Assembly (NCBI GenBank): GCA_964057225.1
Contig: OZ059897.1
Span: 17,484,001 to 17,548,000 of the forward strand
Length of the DNA stretch: 64,000 nt
DNA from: Auanema rhodensis
Lineage: Eukaryota > Nematoda > Chromadorea > Rhabditida > Rhabditidae
Reading direction: 5' to 3'
The notes under the pieces were generated by a model, which did not search any database, had not been told where the DNA came from, and saw only the letters and a list, made by a program, of their open reading frames with translations. Positions 1 to 8,789 of this stretch are shown one piece after another. Within the stretch, counting starts at the first letter, position 1. Each line of letters starts with the position of its first letter. The translations under genes and the position numbers were made by a program.

Positions 1-472
1 ATTGCTGCAGACAATTACGTATTTGTAATATATCTGAATGACTTTTCATCAGTATTATATATGTACTATTGATTCGACTGGTCCTGTCCAGTTGAAATGC
101 CGCTTGCACAAGATTAAACACTGCCAAATTCCAGTGATGAGCCCATACTGTAAAAATGTTGTTGAGTAATTCCTTTGCTGCTTTATTCGATGAAAAAAAG
201 TTCATCAAATCATCCAGCACTAGTATAGTATTTACTCCCTTTTGTTCTTTTATCAAATCAGGATCAGGAGGCCCTTGAATAATTATTAAACGCTCATCAT
301 TTATTGGTACACCTGACGATGACCCACATTGACTAAACCAGAATATTCTATCAATGGGGACGTTGAAAAACTTTTCAGTATTTTCACATATGTGCTTTAT
401 GAGGGTTGTTTTACCGCATTGGGTAGCACCTATTACAGTTGTCTGACTGGGTAGTTTGAAGCTGAAAACCAT
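1..472 (-). CDS. ATP: Genome-packaging ATPase (FtsK/HerA type), N-terminal 157 residues
   Basis: Reading inward from an ATG at 472, the frame stays open to the window edge. Residues 15-22 are a Walker A motif (GATQCGKT) and residues 83-88 (ILVLDD) are a Walker B. Hydrophobic beta-strand segments precede both, as in the A32/FtsK-HerA packaging ATPases of Polintons and adintoviruses, which pump DNA into the capsid. Members are roughly 230-260 residues, so about a third is missing off the edge. It diverges from the penton gene across a 79-bp gap. No stop or frameshift is seen. Family assignment rests on the motifs and the neighbours; the C-terminal part cannot be judged. Confidence 0.88.
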   Translation of the reverse strand, partial: MVFSFKLPSQTTVIGATQCGKTTLIKHICENTEKFFNVPIDRIFWFSQCGSSSGVPINDERLIIIQGPPDPDLIKEQKGVNTILVLDDLMNFFSSNKAAKELLNNIFTVWAHHWNLAVFNLVQAAFQLDRTSRINSTYIILMKSHSDILQIRNCLQQ

Positions 473-551
473 AATCAACCACTCGTAAATGTACCTAAAA
501 TGCAAATGATTTCATTTGCAATAGTGTACACGTATCAAGTGGTGGTTTGTC
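473..551. promoter_or_regulatory. Divergent ATPase/penton promoter region with octamer-like inverted repeat
   Basis: The 79-bp gap between two divergent start codons must hold both promoters. Its outstanding feature is a perfect 9-bp inverted repeat, TGCAAATGA (501-509) and TCATTTGCA (512-520), separated by 2 bp. The left half, read from 500, contains ATGCAAAT, the exact POU-domain octamer; the right half reads TTGCAAAT on the other strand, one mismatch away. A role as a host transcription-factor site is inference. Confidence 0.5.
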
Positions 552-1409
552 ATGGATGATTTTTACATTACTCTTCCATCATCAGTTGACTCTGAAAAAA
601 GTAATACATCATCAGTGTTTCTTACCAGATTACCTGAAACACTAAGGCTACGCAATAATAGGTATTGTATTGGGCTGACAGACATCATTTTTCCTTGTTC
701 TATATTAAATGTTCAAAAAGATTTATCTTATACACTACGTTTTTCCAATAGAAAATTTATTCTACACTTGCCTAAAGGCAACTATGCAAATGGTGATGAA
801 ATAATACGCGGAATCAATGCTGGAAGAGAATCATTTATCGCCAACAATACAAAGCCTCTTGGAGCTGAGGAAGAAGCACGTATAAAAAGTTTAATAGATA
901 AAGATGAAGATGTAAAAAAATGGTATAATAATCGCCAGGCTGAGGCTAAGCTAGTGGAGGAAATGCTCGCAGATGCCACATTTCAGTTTAACAAAACATT
1001 GCAGCGCATAGAGTTTGTAACAAGCAAGCGACTATTAATGAATGCAACGCTTGGTGATGATTTTGCATATTTTCTTGGTTTTGAAAATAAAAACATCAAC
1101 GATACAATAATAGCCAGGCGTCCCATTGATTTTTCAAATAACATTAATACAATGTATATATATTGTGATATTGTAGAATATTCCATTCTTGGTAATGTGA
1201 AAGCTAATTTACTTGCATGTTTACCTGTACCACCTCCTACTGAATTTGGTAAAATGATTGCCAAAACATTTAATCCTATTCGTTATGTACCAATCACTAG
1301 ACAAACACTCGATACCATACGTATTGAAATTTTAGATGAATTTGGTCGTCCTATGCAATTTAATTATGGTTCTACAGTTGTTACATTGCATGTTAAAAAT
1401 ATGAAATAA
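552..1409 (+). CDS. Penton-like minor capsid protein (single jelly-roll), Polinton type
   Basis: 285 residues from an ATG. The N-terminus (FYITLPSS, then a segment ending in IGLTDIIFP) and the C-terminus (VPITRQTLDTIRIEI through FGRPMQFNYG and a terminal beta strand) match the conserved ends of the Polinton protein taken to be the penton/minor capsid component. A charged, Lys/Glu-rich helical insertion at about 100-135 separates the strands. By analogy with Polinton and adenovirus particles it would occupy the five-fold vertices. It diverges from the ATPase and converges with the zinc-finger gene, with only 5 bp between stop codons. The alternative, an unassigned conserved Polinton protein, cannot be excluded without structure prediction. 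Confidence 0.78.
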   Translation: MDDFYITLPSSVDSEKSNTSSVFLTRLPETLRLRNNRYCIGLTDIIFPCSILNVQKDLSYTLRFSNRKFILHLPKGNYANGDEIIRGINAGRESFIANNTKPLGAEEEARIKSLIDKDEDVKKWYNNRQAEAKLVEEMLADATFQFNKTLQRIEFVTSKRLLMNATLGDDFAYFLGFENKNINDTIIARRPIDFSNNINTMYIYCDIVEYSILGNVKANLLACLPVPPPTEFGKMIAKTFNPIRYVPITRQTLDTIRIEILDEFGRPMQFNYGSTVVTLHVKNMK

Positions 1410-1419
1410 ACGTTTTATT
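1405..1419. terminator. Overlapping convergent polyadenylation signals
   Basis: AATAAA at 1405-1410 on the plus strand includes the penton stop codon (TAA at 1407-1409). On the minus strand AATAAA is read from 1419 to 1414 and includes the zinc-finger stop codon (1417-1415). Each signal would serve one of the two convergent genes, leaving essentially no 3' intergenic space. Confidence 0.6.
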
Positions 1420-1879
1420 CAACAGTTATACAATACCACATTTTTATTTTCGAAGGTTTAAAAGATAGTTTAGGGCAGTTTTGTTTGTCGCTCGGCTCGT
1501 GTTGTGAATGTTCTCCGTCACTATTGCTGCGGCATCTTTTTGATTGGGTTGAATGTACAAACTCCTCAGCTTTTTCAAAGGGTTTGCTGGTATCATTTCC
1601 ATCACCATCTTCACCATTCGTTCCATTATTATTATGAATACGCCGAATATGACGCTCACAATTGAATCTTGTTCCAAAAGTTTCACTACAATGAGGGCAC
1701 AAACGTCTACGAACACCATCCAAATGTCCATATTTTTGAATAAAGTCAGCATTGCTGATATAATTGTTACATATGGGTTGAATCCCTGCATGTCTTTTCA
1801 AAACGTGATCACTAAAATGCTTGGTTGAAGAAAATATTTCCTTGCATGTACCACAATATTTGTTACATAAAAGTTCCAT
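1415..1879 (-). CDS. Two-finger C2H2 zinc-finger protein
   Basis: 154 residues from the first in-frame ATG at 1879; the frame extends upstream only through non-ATG codons. Two classical fingers are visible: C-x2-C-x12-H-x4-H beginning CGTC near residue 10, and a second beginning CPHC, ending HIRRIH. The C-terminal half is hydrophilic and low in complexity (Gly/Asp/Asn, then Ser/Gln/Lys), with basic patches that could direct nuclear import. DNA or RNA binding is inferred from the finger type. It is the last of three minus-strand genes after the protease and the small membrane protein (41-nt gap upstream). It is not one of the core Polinton genes and is probably accessory, perhaps regulating element or host transcription. 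Confidence 0.75.
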   Translation of the reverse strand: MELLCNKYCGTCKEIFSSTKHFSDHVLKRHAGIQPICNNYISNADFIQKYGHLDGVRRRLCPHCSETFGTRFNCERHIRRIHNNNGTNGEDGDGNDTSKPFEKAEEFVHSTQSKRCRSNSDGEHSQHEPSDKQNCPKLSFKPSKIKMWYCITVE

Positions 1880-1920
1880 TAGAGGAAAATGAAAAACGAC
1901 CACACGCAATCAACCCACTT

Positions 1921-2091
1921 TTATATAATGAGCAATAATATGACTAGTGTTGTACAAAAGCCCAATCCCAATGCTATACCTTTAATAAATGGCACTGAAA
2001 TACATTTCAACATTCTCCTGTATAAAGGCGCTGGTTTAGATTGCTCCAACGTGTATTTGACACATAATTCACAGTGACACGGAATATTCAT
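1921..2091 (-). CDS. Small tail-anchored membrane protein, unrecognised
   Basis: 56 residues from the first in-frame ATG at 2091. The N-terminal part holds a cysteine cluster (PCHCELC) and a basic stretch (LYRRMLK). The last ~24 residues (from VPFIKG to LVILLLII) are a hydrophobic segment ending at the C-terminus, as in a tail-anchored or single-pass protein. It lies in the minus-strand block, 41 nt after the protease stop and 41 nt before the zinc-finger ATG; this tight spacing and orientation are the main argument that it is real. A 62-codon plus-strand ORF overlaps it and looks less protein-like. Function unknown; a role in particle egress or membrane interaction would be speculation. Confidence 0.5.
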   Translation of the reverse strand: MNIPCHCELCVKYTLEQSKPAPLYRRMLKCISVPFIKGIALGLGFCTTLVILLLII

Positions 2092-2132
2092 AACTGACCA
2101 CGTAATGTAGCAGGTTATTAATGACAAATTTC

Positions 2133-2588
2133 TTATATAGTAGCCAATTTATAGTCGAATACTTTATGCATAAACGCTTTAATAAAGACATCATCATTTT
2201 TCAATAGTTTAAAAAATGAACAAATGCTTTCAAATGAATTACCAGCCGACAACATTAGTATTACAAATACCACGTAGCCACCACAAGTGTATTCAATTAT
2301 ACGTTGTGGTTTGCAAGTATTAATTTTTACCTTTTTATATTTGGCCAGATAATTTTGAATGTACTTGTTCATTTTATATCCCAAGCTACAGAAAAAATAG
2401 GCTTGCTTGTTACGGACAAAGATGACCTGCCAATGTGTGCCTGGCTTATCATGTGTGTCAGTATTTACGACAAGTGCAAAGTTTTTACGACGCGTTTTGG
2501 GTAGAGTATCAGCGCTATATACACCGAGGAATAGTTTCCGAGTGCTGGGTACAGATTGCAATAGTGATACTATTTCAGACGAATACAT
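2133..2588 (-). CDS. PRO: Adenain-type cysteine protease (maturation protease)
   Basis: 151 residues from the first in-frame ATG at 2588; the open frame runs further upstream to 2675, but only with non-ATG starts. Polinton/adenovirus protease landmarks are in order: FLGVYSADTLP near 20-30, catalytic His52 in GTHW, Gln95 in PQR (oxyanion hole) and Cys102 in YTCGGY. The family processes capsid and core proteins during virion maturation. Oddity: the position expected to carry the catalytic acid, normally in an F-D/E-x-x-G context, reads FCSLG (Cys67). It heads the minus-strand trio and diverges from the pVI/pX-like gene, so the ~50-110 bp between their starts should contain both promoters. Confidence 0.88.
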   Translation of the reverse strand: MYSSEIVSLLQSVPSTRKLFLGVYSADTLPKTRRKNFALVVNTDTHDKPGTHWQVIFVRNKQAYFFCSLGYKMNKYIQNYLAKYKKVKINTCKPQRIIEYTCGGYVVFVILMLSAGNSFESICSFFKLLKNDDVFIKAFMHKVFDYKLATI

Positions 2589-2639
2589 TTTAGTAGAATG
2601 ATCTAGTGTAACTTTTGTATTGCGCGCGTGCGGTTCGAT

Positions 2640-3092
2640 ATGCCACACCTCCTTTTGGATGTCAACTCTATTCAATGGACAACACTTTTAAATCAACAAA
2701 TGGGTGGCGCCCCATTTAGCGGAATGATGTTTCAACGTGGAATGCAGAGGGGTCATGGTTTGGGTGGTATTTTGGCAACTTTGGCATCATTTCTACCACG
2801 CATCATTCAATCACCTATAGCCCAAAATCTCATCAATGCCGGAAGAAACGTCTTATCCAGTGCTGTAAGCAATAGTCCAGTTGTAAATTCACCTCTTGGC
2901 GGACAGTTGCTGAAAACTGGTAATGAAATTGTCGATGGGGTGCTGAAAGGCGATAATATCAAGGAAACTCTTAAAACAGCCGGCCGACAAGCTATACGAG
3001 ATCTTACCGGTTTGGGCAAACGGCGACGACGCAAAACCACAAAACCTCATAAGCGGTTGTGCATCACTCGTGAGCGGTCGTTTCACATTTAA
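2640..3092 (+). CDS. pVI/pX-like small basic virion protein
   Basis: 150 residues from the ATG at 2640; an alternative ATG at 2700 would give a 130-residue protein starting MGGAPF and leave a roomier divergent promoter with the protease. The motif QRGHGLGGILATLASFLP is the hallmark of the small protein encoded next to the major capsid gene in Polintons and adintoviruses. It is followed by an amphipathic region with repeated small residues and a very basic C-terminus (GKRRRRK) suited to nuclear localisation or DNA binding. By analogy with adenovirus pVI/pX it would be a core or membrane-lytic virion component processed by the protease. Its stop codon abuts the capsid ATG with no spacer. Confidence 0.75.
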   Translation: MPHLLLDVNSIQWTTLLNQQMGGAPFSGMMFQRGMQRGHGLGGILATLASFLPRIIQSPIAQNLINAGRNVLSSAVSNSPVVNSPLGGQLLKTGNEIVDGVLKGDNIKETLKTAGRQAIRDLTGLGKRRRRKTTKPHKRLCITRERSFHI

Positions 3093-4427
3093 ATGGCTAA
3101 ATTGATAGATTCAAAATCAGCACAAGCCCTTTTACCTAATATCAACTATGGTGAAATACCTGCGTCGGCATTAGGTGTTGAATCCACTCGTACTGTACAA
3201 GTCCCTTTGAAAAATACTTTTCTTCCTCAAGGACCATGGGAATTTGTTATAGCTCAAAATTCCAAATCATTCCTCAATCTGAGAAGATGTTGGTTGAATG
3301 TAAAATTTAAAATTGTAACCACAAACGGTGATCCAGTACCAGACAACCTTGTTTTTGCACCATGTCAACAATTTGCTGCCAGTTTAATACATTCGTATCA
3401 TTTGAAAATTGGCGATGTTAGCGTGTATGACTCTACCGTGAATCATGCCTATAAAACATATATCGAGAATATTTTAATGTATAGCAACGATGTTAAAGAG
3501 AGCAAACTTGCCATATCAGGCTATTATGCTGATAGATATATAGATAATGCATCCAGTGCTGGATTTAGAACGCGTCAAACGCTTGTAAAAAATGGCATAT
3601 TGTGTGAGATGGCTGCTCCCGTCAGTATCGACCTATTTAATCAAGAGCGACTGTTTGTAAACTATTCAAAAATGGAGCTAACTGCATATCCAAACCGTGA
3701 TAACTTTTTAATTGACACTCTAGGCTGGAATAATGAAAACAAGGATACTACATTAAAGGAGGAGTTTCCAAATTTGAAAGTAGATATCAGCGATGTACAT
3801 TTGCTCATTCAAGAGTTTGATCTAAACGCTGGATTAGCTATGGCTATAGAAGATAAACTCGCAAAGGATCGAATACACTACCCCATGACATCAGTGAAAA
3901 TGCGCTCTTATTTCATAGAAGGAGGCCGCTTGGATTCACCTAATAATATATTATTCACGTCTCATACACCGAAACGTGTTGTAGTAGGTCTTGTTGGCGC
4001 ACACGCTTATAATGGTACTTTTAAACATTCGCCATTCAACTTTAAACCGTTTGATTTGAAAAATATATACTTGACGCTCAACAATAGGGTAATACCTACC
4101 CGTCCTTATAATTTAGAATGGCGATCTTCCTATGCCACAGCATATATTGACATGCTCGAAGGTTTGGGACTTGGTCGTACAGATTCATCCAATGGTATTA
4201 CACCAGCAATGTATAAAGCTGGTTTCACATTTTTTGTATTTGATATTTCTCCTACTGTGCATTCGTCAGAGTTATTTGATGTTATACGACAAGGTAATGT
4301 AGCCTTGAAACTGGAATTTGGTCAACAAACGCCGCAAGAGGGCTTATATGCAATTGTTTATGCAGAGTATGACTCTATTCTTTCAATTGACAACAATCGT
4401 GCTCCATATATTGATACCAGTTTGTAA
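3093..4427 (+). CDS. MCP: Major capsid protein (double jelly-roll hexon), Polinton type
   Basis: 444 residues from an ATG directly after the stop of the upstream gene. The signature N-terminal segment (PLKNTFLPQGPWEFVIAQNS), the central VVVGLVGAHAYNGTFKHSPF, and the C-terminal block (FFVFDISPTVHSSE, then YAIVYAEYDSILSID) are characteristic of the Polinton major capsid family. Family members form pseudo-hexagonal trimeric capsomers of an icosahedral shell. The length is at the short end but the frame is complete with no stops or frameshifts. AATAAA at 4435-4440, only 8 nt past the stop, and another at 4459-4464 are candidate polyadenylation signals. It converges with the polymerase gene. Confidence 0.92.
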   Translation: MAKLIDSKSAQALLPNINYGEIPASALGVESTRTVQVPLKNTFLPQGPWEFVIAQNSKSFLNLRRCWLNVKFKIVTTNGDPVPDNLVFAPCQQFAASLIHSYHLKIGDVSVYDSTVNHAYKTYIENILMYSNDVKESKLAISGYYADRYIDNASSAGFRTRQTLVKNGILCEMAAPVSIDLFNQERLFVNYSKMELTAYPNRDNFLIDTLGWNNENKDTTLKEEFPNLKVDISDVHLLIQEFDLNAGLAMAIEDKLAKDRIHYPMTSVKMRSYFIEGGRLDSPNNILFTSHTPKRVVVGLVGAHAYNGTFKHSPFNFKPFDLKNIYLTLNNRVIPTRPYNLEWRSSYATAYIDMLEGLGLGRTDSSNGITPAMYKAGFTFFVFDISPTVHSSELFDVIRQGNVALKLEFGQQTPQEGLYAIVYAEYDSILSIDNNRAPYIDTSL

Positions 4428-4562
4428 TGTATGTAATAAATTCTTTAAAAGATTTAAGAATAAAATTTATTAATACAACTATTTTTAAAAATATACATGT
4501 ACAATGATAAAATTTTATAAATACAAATATATACAAGATAAAAATTTATAAATTCAAATATA
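4428..4562. terminator. Convergent 3' ends of capsid and polymerase genes
   Basis: AT-rich spacer between the two stop codons. AATAAA occurs on the plus strand at 4435-4440 and 4459-4464 (capsid transcript) and on the minus strand at 4471-4466 (polymerase transcript). The stretch 4505-4563 contains an imperfect direct duplication of an AT-rich ~28-bp sequence. Confidence 0.55.
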
Positions 4563-7500
4563 TTAAACACAATAACCGTAGGGTAAAGTACTATAATCTT
4601 GTAGATAACAAAGTTTATCCATTACGACTCTAGTACTTTTTGTCATATCCATTGTGGATATGGCACCGAGTTGCCTCTTTAACAAGGTTGTGTTGGTTTT
4701 TAAAACCAATTTCTCTCCATCCATAACGAGACCGCGAACCAGTCGCTCCATACTTTCAAAGTTTACCACTGACGCTGCCGTGTGGTCCAACGTCTGTAAA
4801 TTATAAAATTATTTGAAAAGTCAAAGCTCGTACTTACCACTCCCTTTGCCTTTGTTACATATTTTACATCACCAGCTGCATTTACAAGTTTATAACTATA
4901 AACTTTTGCCGCTGGTGACACAAACTTGGTCATTGACCAACCATCGGGTATTTCAGAGGTTAGTTTACCTAACCATTCACCCTTCATATCCTCAATTGGA
5001 TCTGGCTCATCCAGGCACCTTTGATAAATTAGTGAATCCGTGTCTAAATAATGTAAGTTTAAATTGAATACAAAGTATAACATTACCTGTATACACCAAA
5101 TTCTTTCCAATTTTCTCCATTGCCTTATACAATAGTAGCCTTGCATGAGCGGTTGTATAGGCCGCAATAGCTACATTTGTAAAAGGCGGTGGTGCCAAAT
5201 GTGAATCCTCTGGTACTGTTGTGCAGTACGCAACATTATCCACAATTTTGAACCCAGTGAGTTCCCTTGCAGGATCAGTAATGATCCTACCAATTTCTGG
5301 GTCCTCAACACCAATAATCTTGGTTTGGGCTTTATCAGGTCTTTGACCCATTTTACCCCAGACACTATAAGCAAATTTGTAATGTATTGTTTTAAAAAGT
5401 TTACAAACCTATTTAGCTGCAGTTTGGCAATGCTACGCATGGCAGCATTCTTCTCAATTTTATTGCTCTCCAGAGCAACACCAGTGTTCTCCTCGTGCTC
5501 TTGGAGATAAATCACCTGTAAAATTCTATTTAATGTGATACTTTTGTTAAAACATACCTTTTCTTCCTCTGTCATGTTTGGCTTTGGCCAGCCCGACGCC
5601 TCTTGTTTAATTTTGATGTACTTTTGTACAAACTCTTTAAACAGGCCGCCTTGTTGCCATTCTTCCCAGTGCCACACCTCATGCACATGAAGCACTTTAT
5701 AGCCACGTTGTATGGCACACTCGAGCTCAACATGTGTCACGGTTAGATGCAGCTTTCTAGCATTTACATCATTCTGGTGCTCACATGTTACATTTTTACT
5801 TTTGACTGCACAAGTGCGGCAGTTTGTAAAAATAAGTTTACCGCCAATACGTGTGCCTAATACAGGGTACAGCAAATTTGTGGGTGCAAGCACGTCACAT
5901 TTTACTAGCCCCTTGTATGGGCAACATGTCTCAAAGCTTTTGAAACCCTCAGTAATAACTTTGGGATTACCTACAGGGTAATAGGCATCAAAGGCTGTGA
6001 CATATGGATATAGTGAACAAAAGTCCACATACTCGAGCGAGTATCTATCCGAAGCTTGTGCCAAAAGCTTATATGTCTGGGTGCGGCCACCGGTAAAGGC
6101 ATCTCTAGGTGCCAAGCGTGTAACAACATTTGTTTCGCGCATAAATTTCGCCATTTCTTCATTGGCCGAAATTTGAGCATTAATTTCGTGCTCCCACACT
6201 GTGGTAACACTAATGCCTTGGCTTTGAATTGCTTCAAGCCTTTTCATGGTTTTATCATAAACCTAAATTTTAAAAGTTAAAATGATTAAAAAAGTCACAA
6301 TTACCTCTTCCATTGTTTCACCATTTCTGCCTGGTGCTATAGCGCTCTTGTTGGTGCACTGGGGGCAACCATGGTAAATGCAACCATTAATCTACAAAAA
6401 TTTGAATTTTTTACATTTATCACAAATTACTCACCTCATAGCCATGATTGGCAACGGGGTCATAAGCATCGAGTAGATAGCGATGACCATCTACTCTCAC
6501 TGCAAATTCACCACCATTAAGCTTATGCATTAATGGGCGGCCCAGTCCTTGTTCTAGCCATTTTATATACTTTATGGCTATTATACTCTGCTTTTGACCG
6601 GCATAATAACCAGTCTCGGGCAGAATACCCACTTGGTTCTCTTTAATATGATTCATTTTCAGCTGTAATATACTAGTTTTGAAAATGCTTGTATTTGAAA
6701 AAACTTGCCTGGAATAAAGAGAAACTGGCAAATGTCATACACTGTATGACAGGGTTCCAGCCAGTGGTGGCGGTTGCCAACTTCATGTAAACTTTCATAC
6801 AGTTGGTTAAAATACGGACATCTGTCCTACAATATTCCAAAAGCTCTTCATCAAAATCAAACGCTCTTTGATTACGCTCTTCATACCAAATATTGAATGA
6901 AGCTAGGTCTTCTGCTTTCATTCTAGCAGTACAATAGTACTGTTTTGGTGGTAAAGATGGTAACACTTTGCCATAATTTATTGGATGGTTAAAGAGGTAA
7001 GGAAACTGTCCTTTACTCATATCAGGTACACCAAATGCCTTGGGTAACGCTGATAGGGGTAAAGGCACTAATAAATAACTATCTTTAAAATATAAATGAT
7101 TAAATTTTTGACCTCTTAAAGGCTTGACAACCATGCTTATAATCTTGGTCCCATTTAAAATTGGATCAGGATATATACCACGGTTTATCAGCCTAGACAC
7201 CAAGAAATGTATGTCAAAGCGTGAACCATTATGCGCAATCAAAATTGCATTATCATTCTCAACAGAGTTGAGTAACCAATCAAGGAAACGATCTGTTACA
7301 GACCATTCACTATCACCTTGTTGATACCCAAAATGGCCCTCCTTGGTTGTGCATTTTTCACATGAGTTGGCATCTATACAACTTTCACAAAATTTATTAT
7401 ACACAACCATATTGGGCCATTGTTCATCTGCATATTCATGAACATTTGTACCGCTTTTTAACACAACCGTTTCAAAGTCATAGAATATAATCTTAAACAA

Positions 7501-8789
7501 GTAAGCATTACACTTGTAAAGATGTAAAATACAAACCTTGTATTTTTCTTGCCTCTTTTTTAACTGATCCTTCTTCTTGTCGTTAGGTGGTACCCAACAA
7601 CAAGAATGATCTTCAGGCTTTGTTTGTCCACACTTTTTGCAAAATTTCTCATTGCAATTGTGCGGTCTATCTGCACGCACCCTGTGATAATGATCACAGT
7701 TTTCACATGTCTGAATTTAGTCTTGTAAAATTTTATATATATTTTTTAAATTACCTTAAACATTCGACATGTTTTTCTAATATGCCTGTCAAAGCATTGA
7801 CGAGTTTTAAACAAAACTCTACAACTATCACATCTTATGCTACTTTCAACCACATTTTCCATCGAATTACATTTTAAGGTGTGGCATTTCTTACACTTGG
7901 CTTTACATCTATGCAACACTGTTTTGTAAGATAATTTACAGTGTTGGCATATAATACCATCAAAAATCTGTGATCTACTACAAGTTGTAATACAGTCATA
8001 ATGATTATTTCGGTAGCCTAGTGTTACCACTTTGCTAGCCGTTTCATTAAAGATACGCTGAATAGCGTACATACGCTGTCCAGGTGGCCTAGCGTATACC
8101 ACAAACTTATAGTCTGTATTACAACTTGCAATAATATTTAAATGGTTCAAATTATAATTTGGTAAATGTACAGAAATACCACACCTATTCAATAAATTGA
8201 TATGATGTGGTTGATTTGGCAACAAGATGTAGTTGCGACGAAGATTTTGAATCCTCCGCTTCTCAACAACATCTTCTGCTGCCTCTTCATCGGCTCTCCA
8301 CATTCCCACAACTGCTGCTCTAGCCAGGCAATGTGTATCAGTGTTCTCAATTGTGCCAGGTATTTTGAGTTCGGCATCAAAATAGAAACCAACTCTACCT
8401 TCACCAGGCATCAGGCTTGGCTGCACTGGTCTCTCATCAAACACATACATTTCAATATTCATTGCCTGGCTAATTACAGCCTCTCGCTTTGACTGCTGCA
8501 CCTTGCTGATGGCATTCATGATGGCAACGCCATCCAAATGCTCCCTTCTACGGAAATCCATAAATATGGATCCCTTTTCAAAGGATGGGTGCTCTATTGA
8601 TAAACAAAATAGTGCTTTTTGTTTATCTGGCACACCACTTTCAGCAAGGCACCGATCAAGAAACTCATTAAATAACCGCGGCATGACAACATGCATTGGC
8701 TCATTAATGGCTTCCAAATGTGGGAACGTGAGCGATCTAACGACCACGTTGGTGAACCGACCAGTGCGTTTTATGCGTCGGTGTGACCA
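4563..8789 (-). CDS. POLB: Protein-primed family B DNA polymerase, ten core exons with nine mini-introns
   Basis: Exons on the minus strand, 5' to 3': 8789-7755, 7710-7537, 7491-6709, 6662-6435, 6391-6305, 6262-5558, 5515-5409, 5364-5087, 5043-4838, 4793-4563. They total 3834 nt (1278 codons including stop), with phases matching at every junction. The nine introns are 42-46 nt, GT-AG except one GC-AG. The first exon has the Polinton N-terminal region (FRRREHLD) and Cys-rich zinc-binding motifs that continue into the second. The exonuclease domain shows FYDFET (Exo I), HNGSRFD (Exo II) and YCRTDVRIL (Exo III). The palm shows DFCSLYPYV (motif A), a WGK motif B at the 5515-5409/5364-5087 junction, a DTDS motif C completed at the next junction, and a KAKG motif near the end. 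The enzyme replicates the element from a protein primer. All catalytic motifs appear intact. The 5' end probably extends to 9770. Confidence 0.93.
6663..6708 (-). other. GC-AG intron in the polymerase gene (46 nt)
   Basis: Splicing is required here because the exonuclease-domain frame hits a stop shortly after the junction. The donor reads CAG then GCAAGT, the strong consensus seen at GC-AG introns, and the acceptor ends TTACAG with an ACTAG-like branch region before it. Joining keeps phase 0 and restores the next conserved block of the polymerase. Confidence 0.8.

Noticed and set aside
1889-2077. 62-codon plus-strand ORF
   Set aside because: It overlaps the minus-strand membrane protein and the 5' end of the ORF block, lacks recognisable features and has less favourable context than the minus-strand gene.
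2589-2675. Longer N-terminus for the protease, and longer starts for the zinc-finger and membrane proteins
   Set aside because: The extensions begin at TTG, which is not expected as a start in an animal nucleus; the first ATGs at 2588, 1879 and 2091 fit family lengths and gene spacing.
4563-8747. Series of separate or frameshifted polymerase fragments (pseudogene)
   Set aside because: Every break coincides with a splice donor and acceptor 42-46 nt apart that restore phase and conserved motifs, so introns explain them better than decay.
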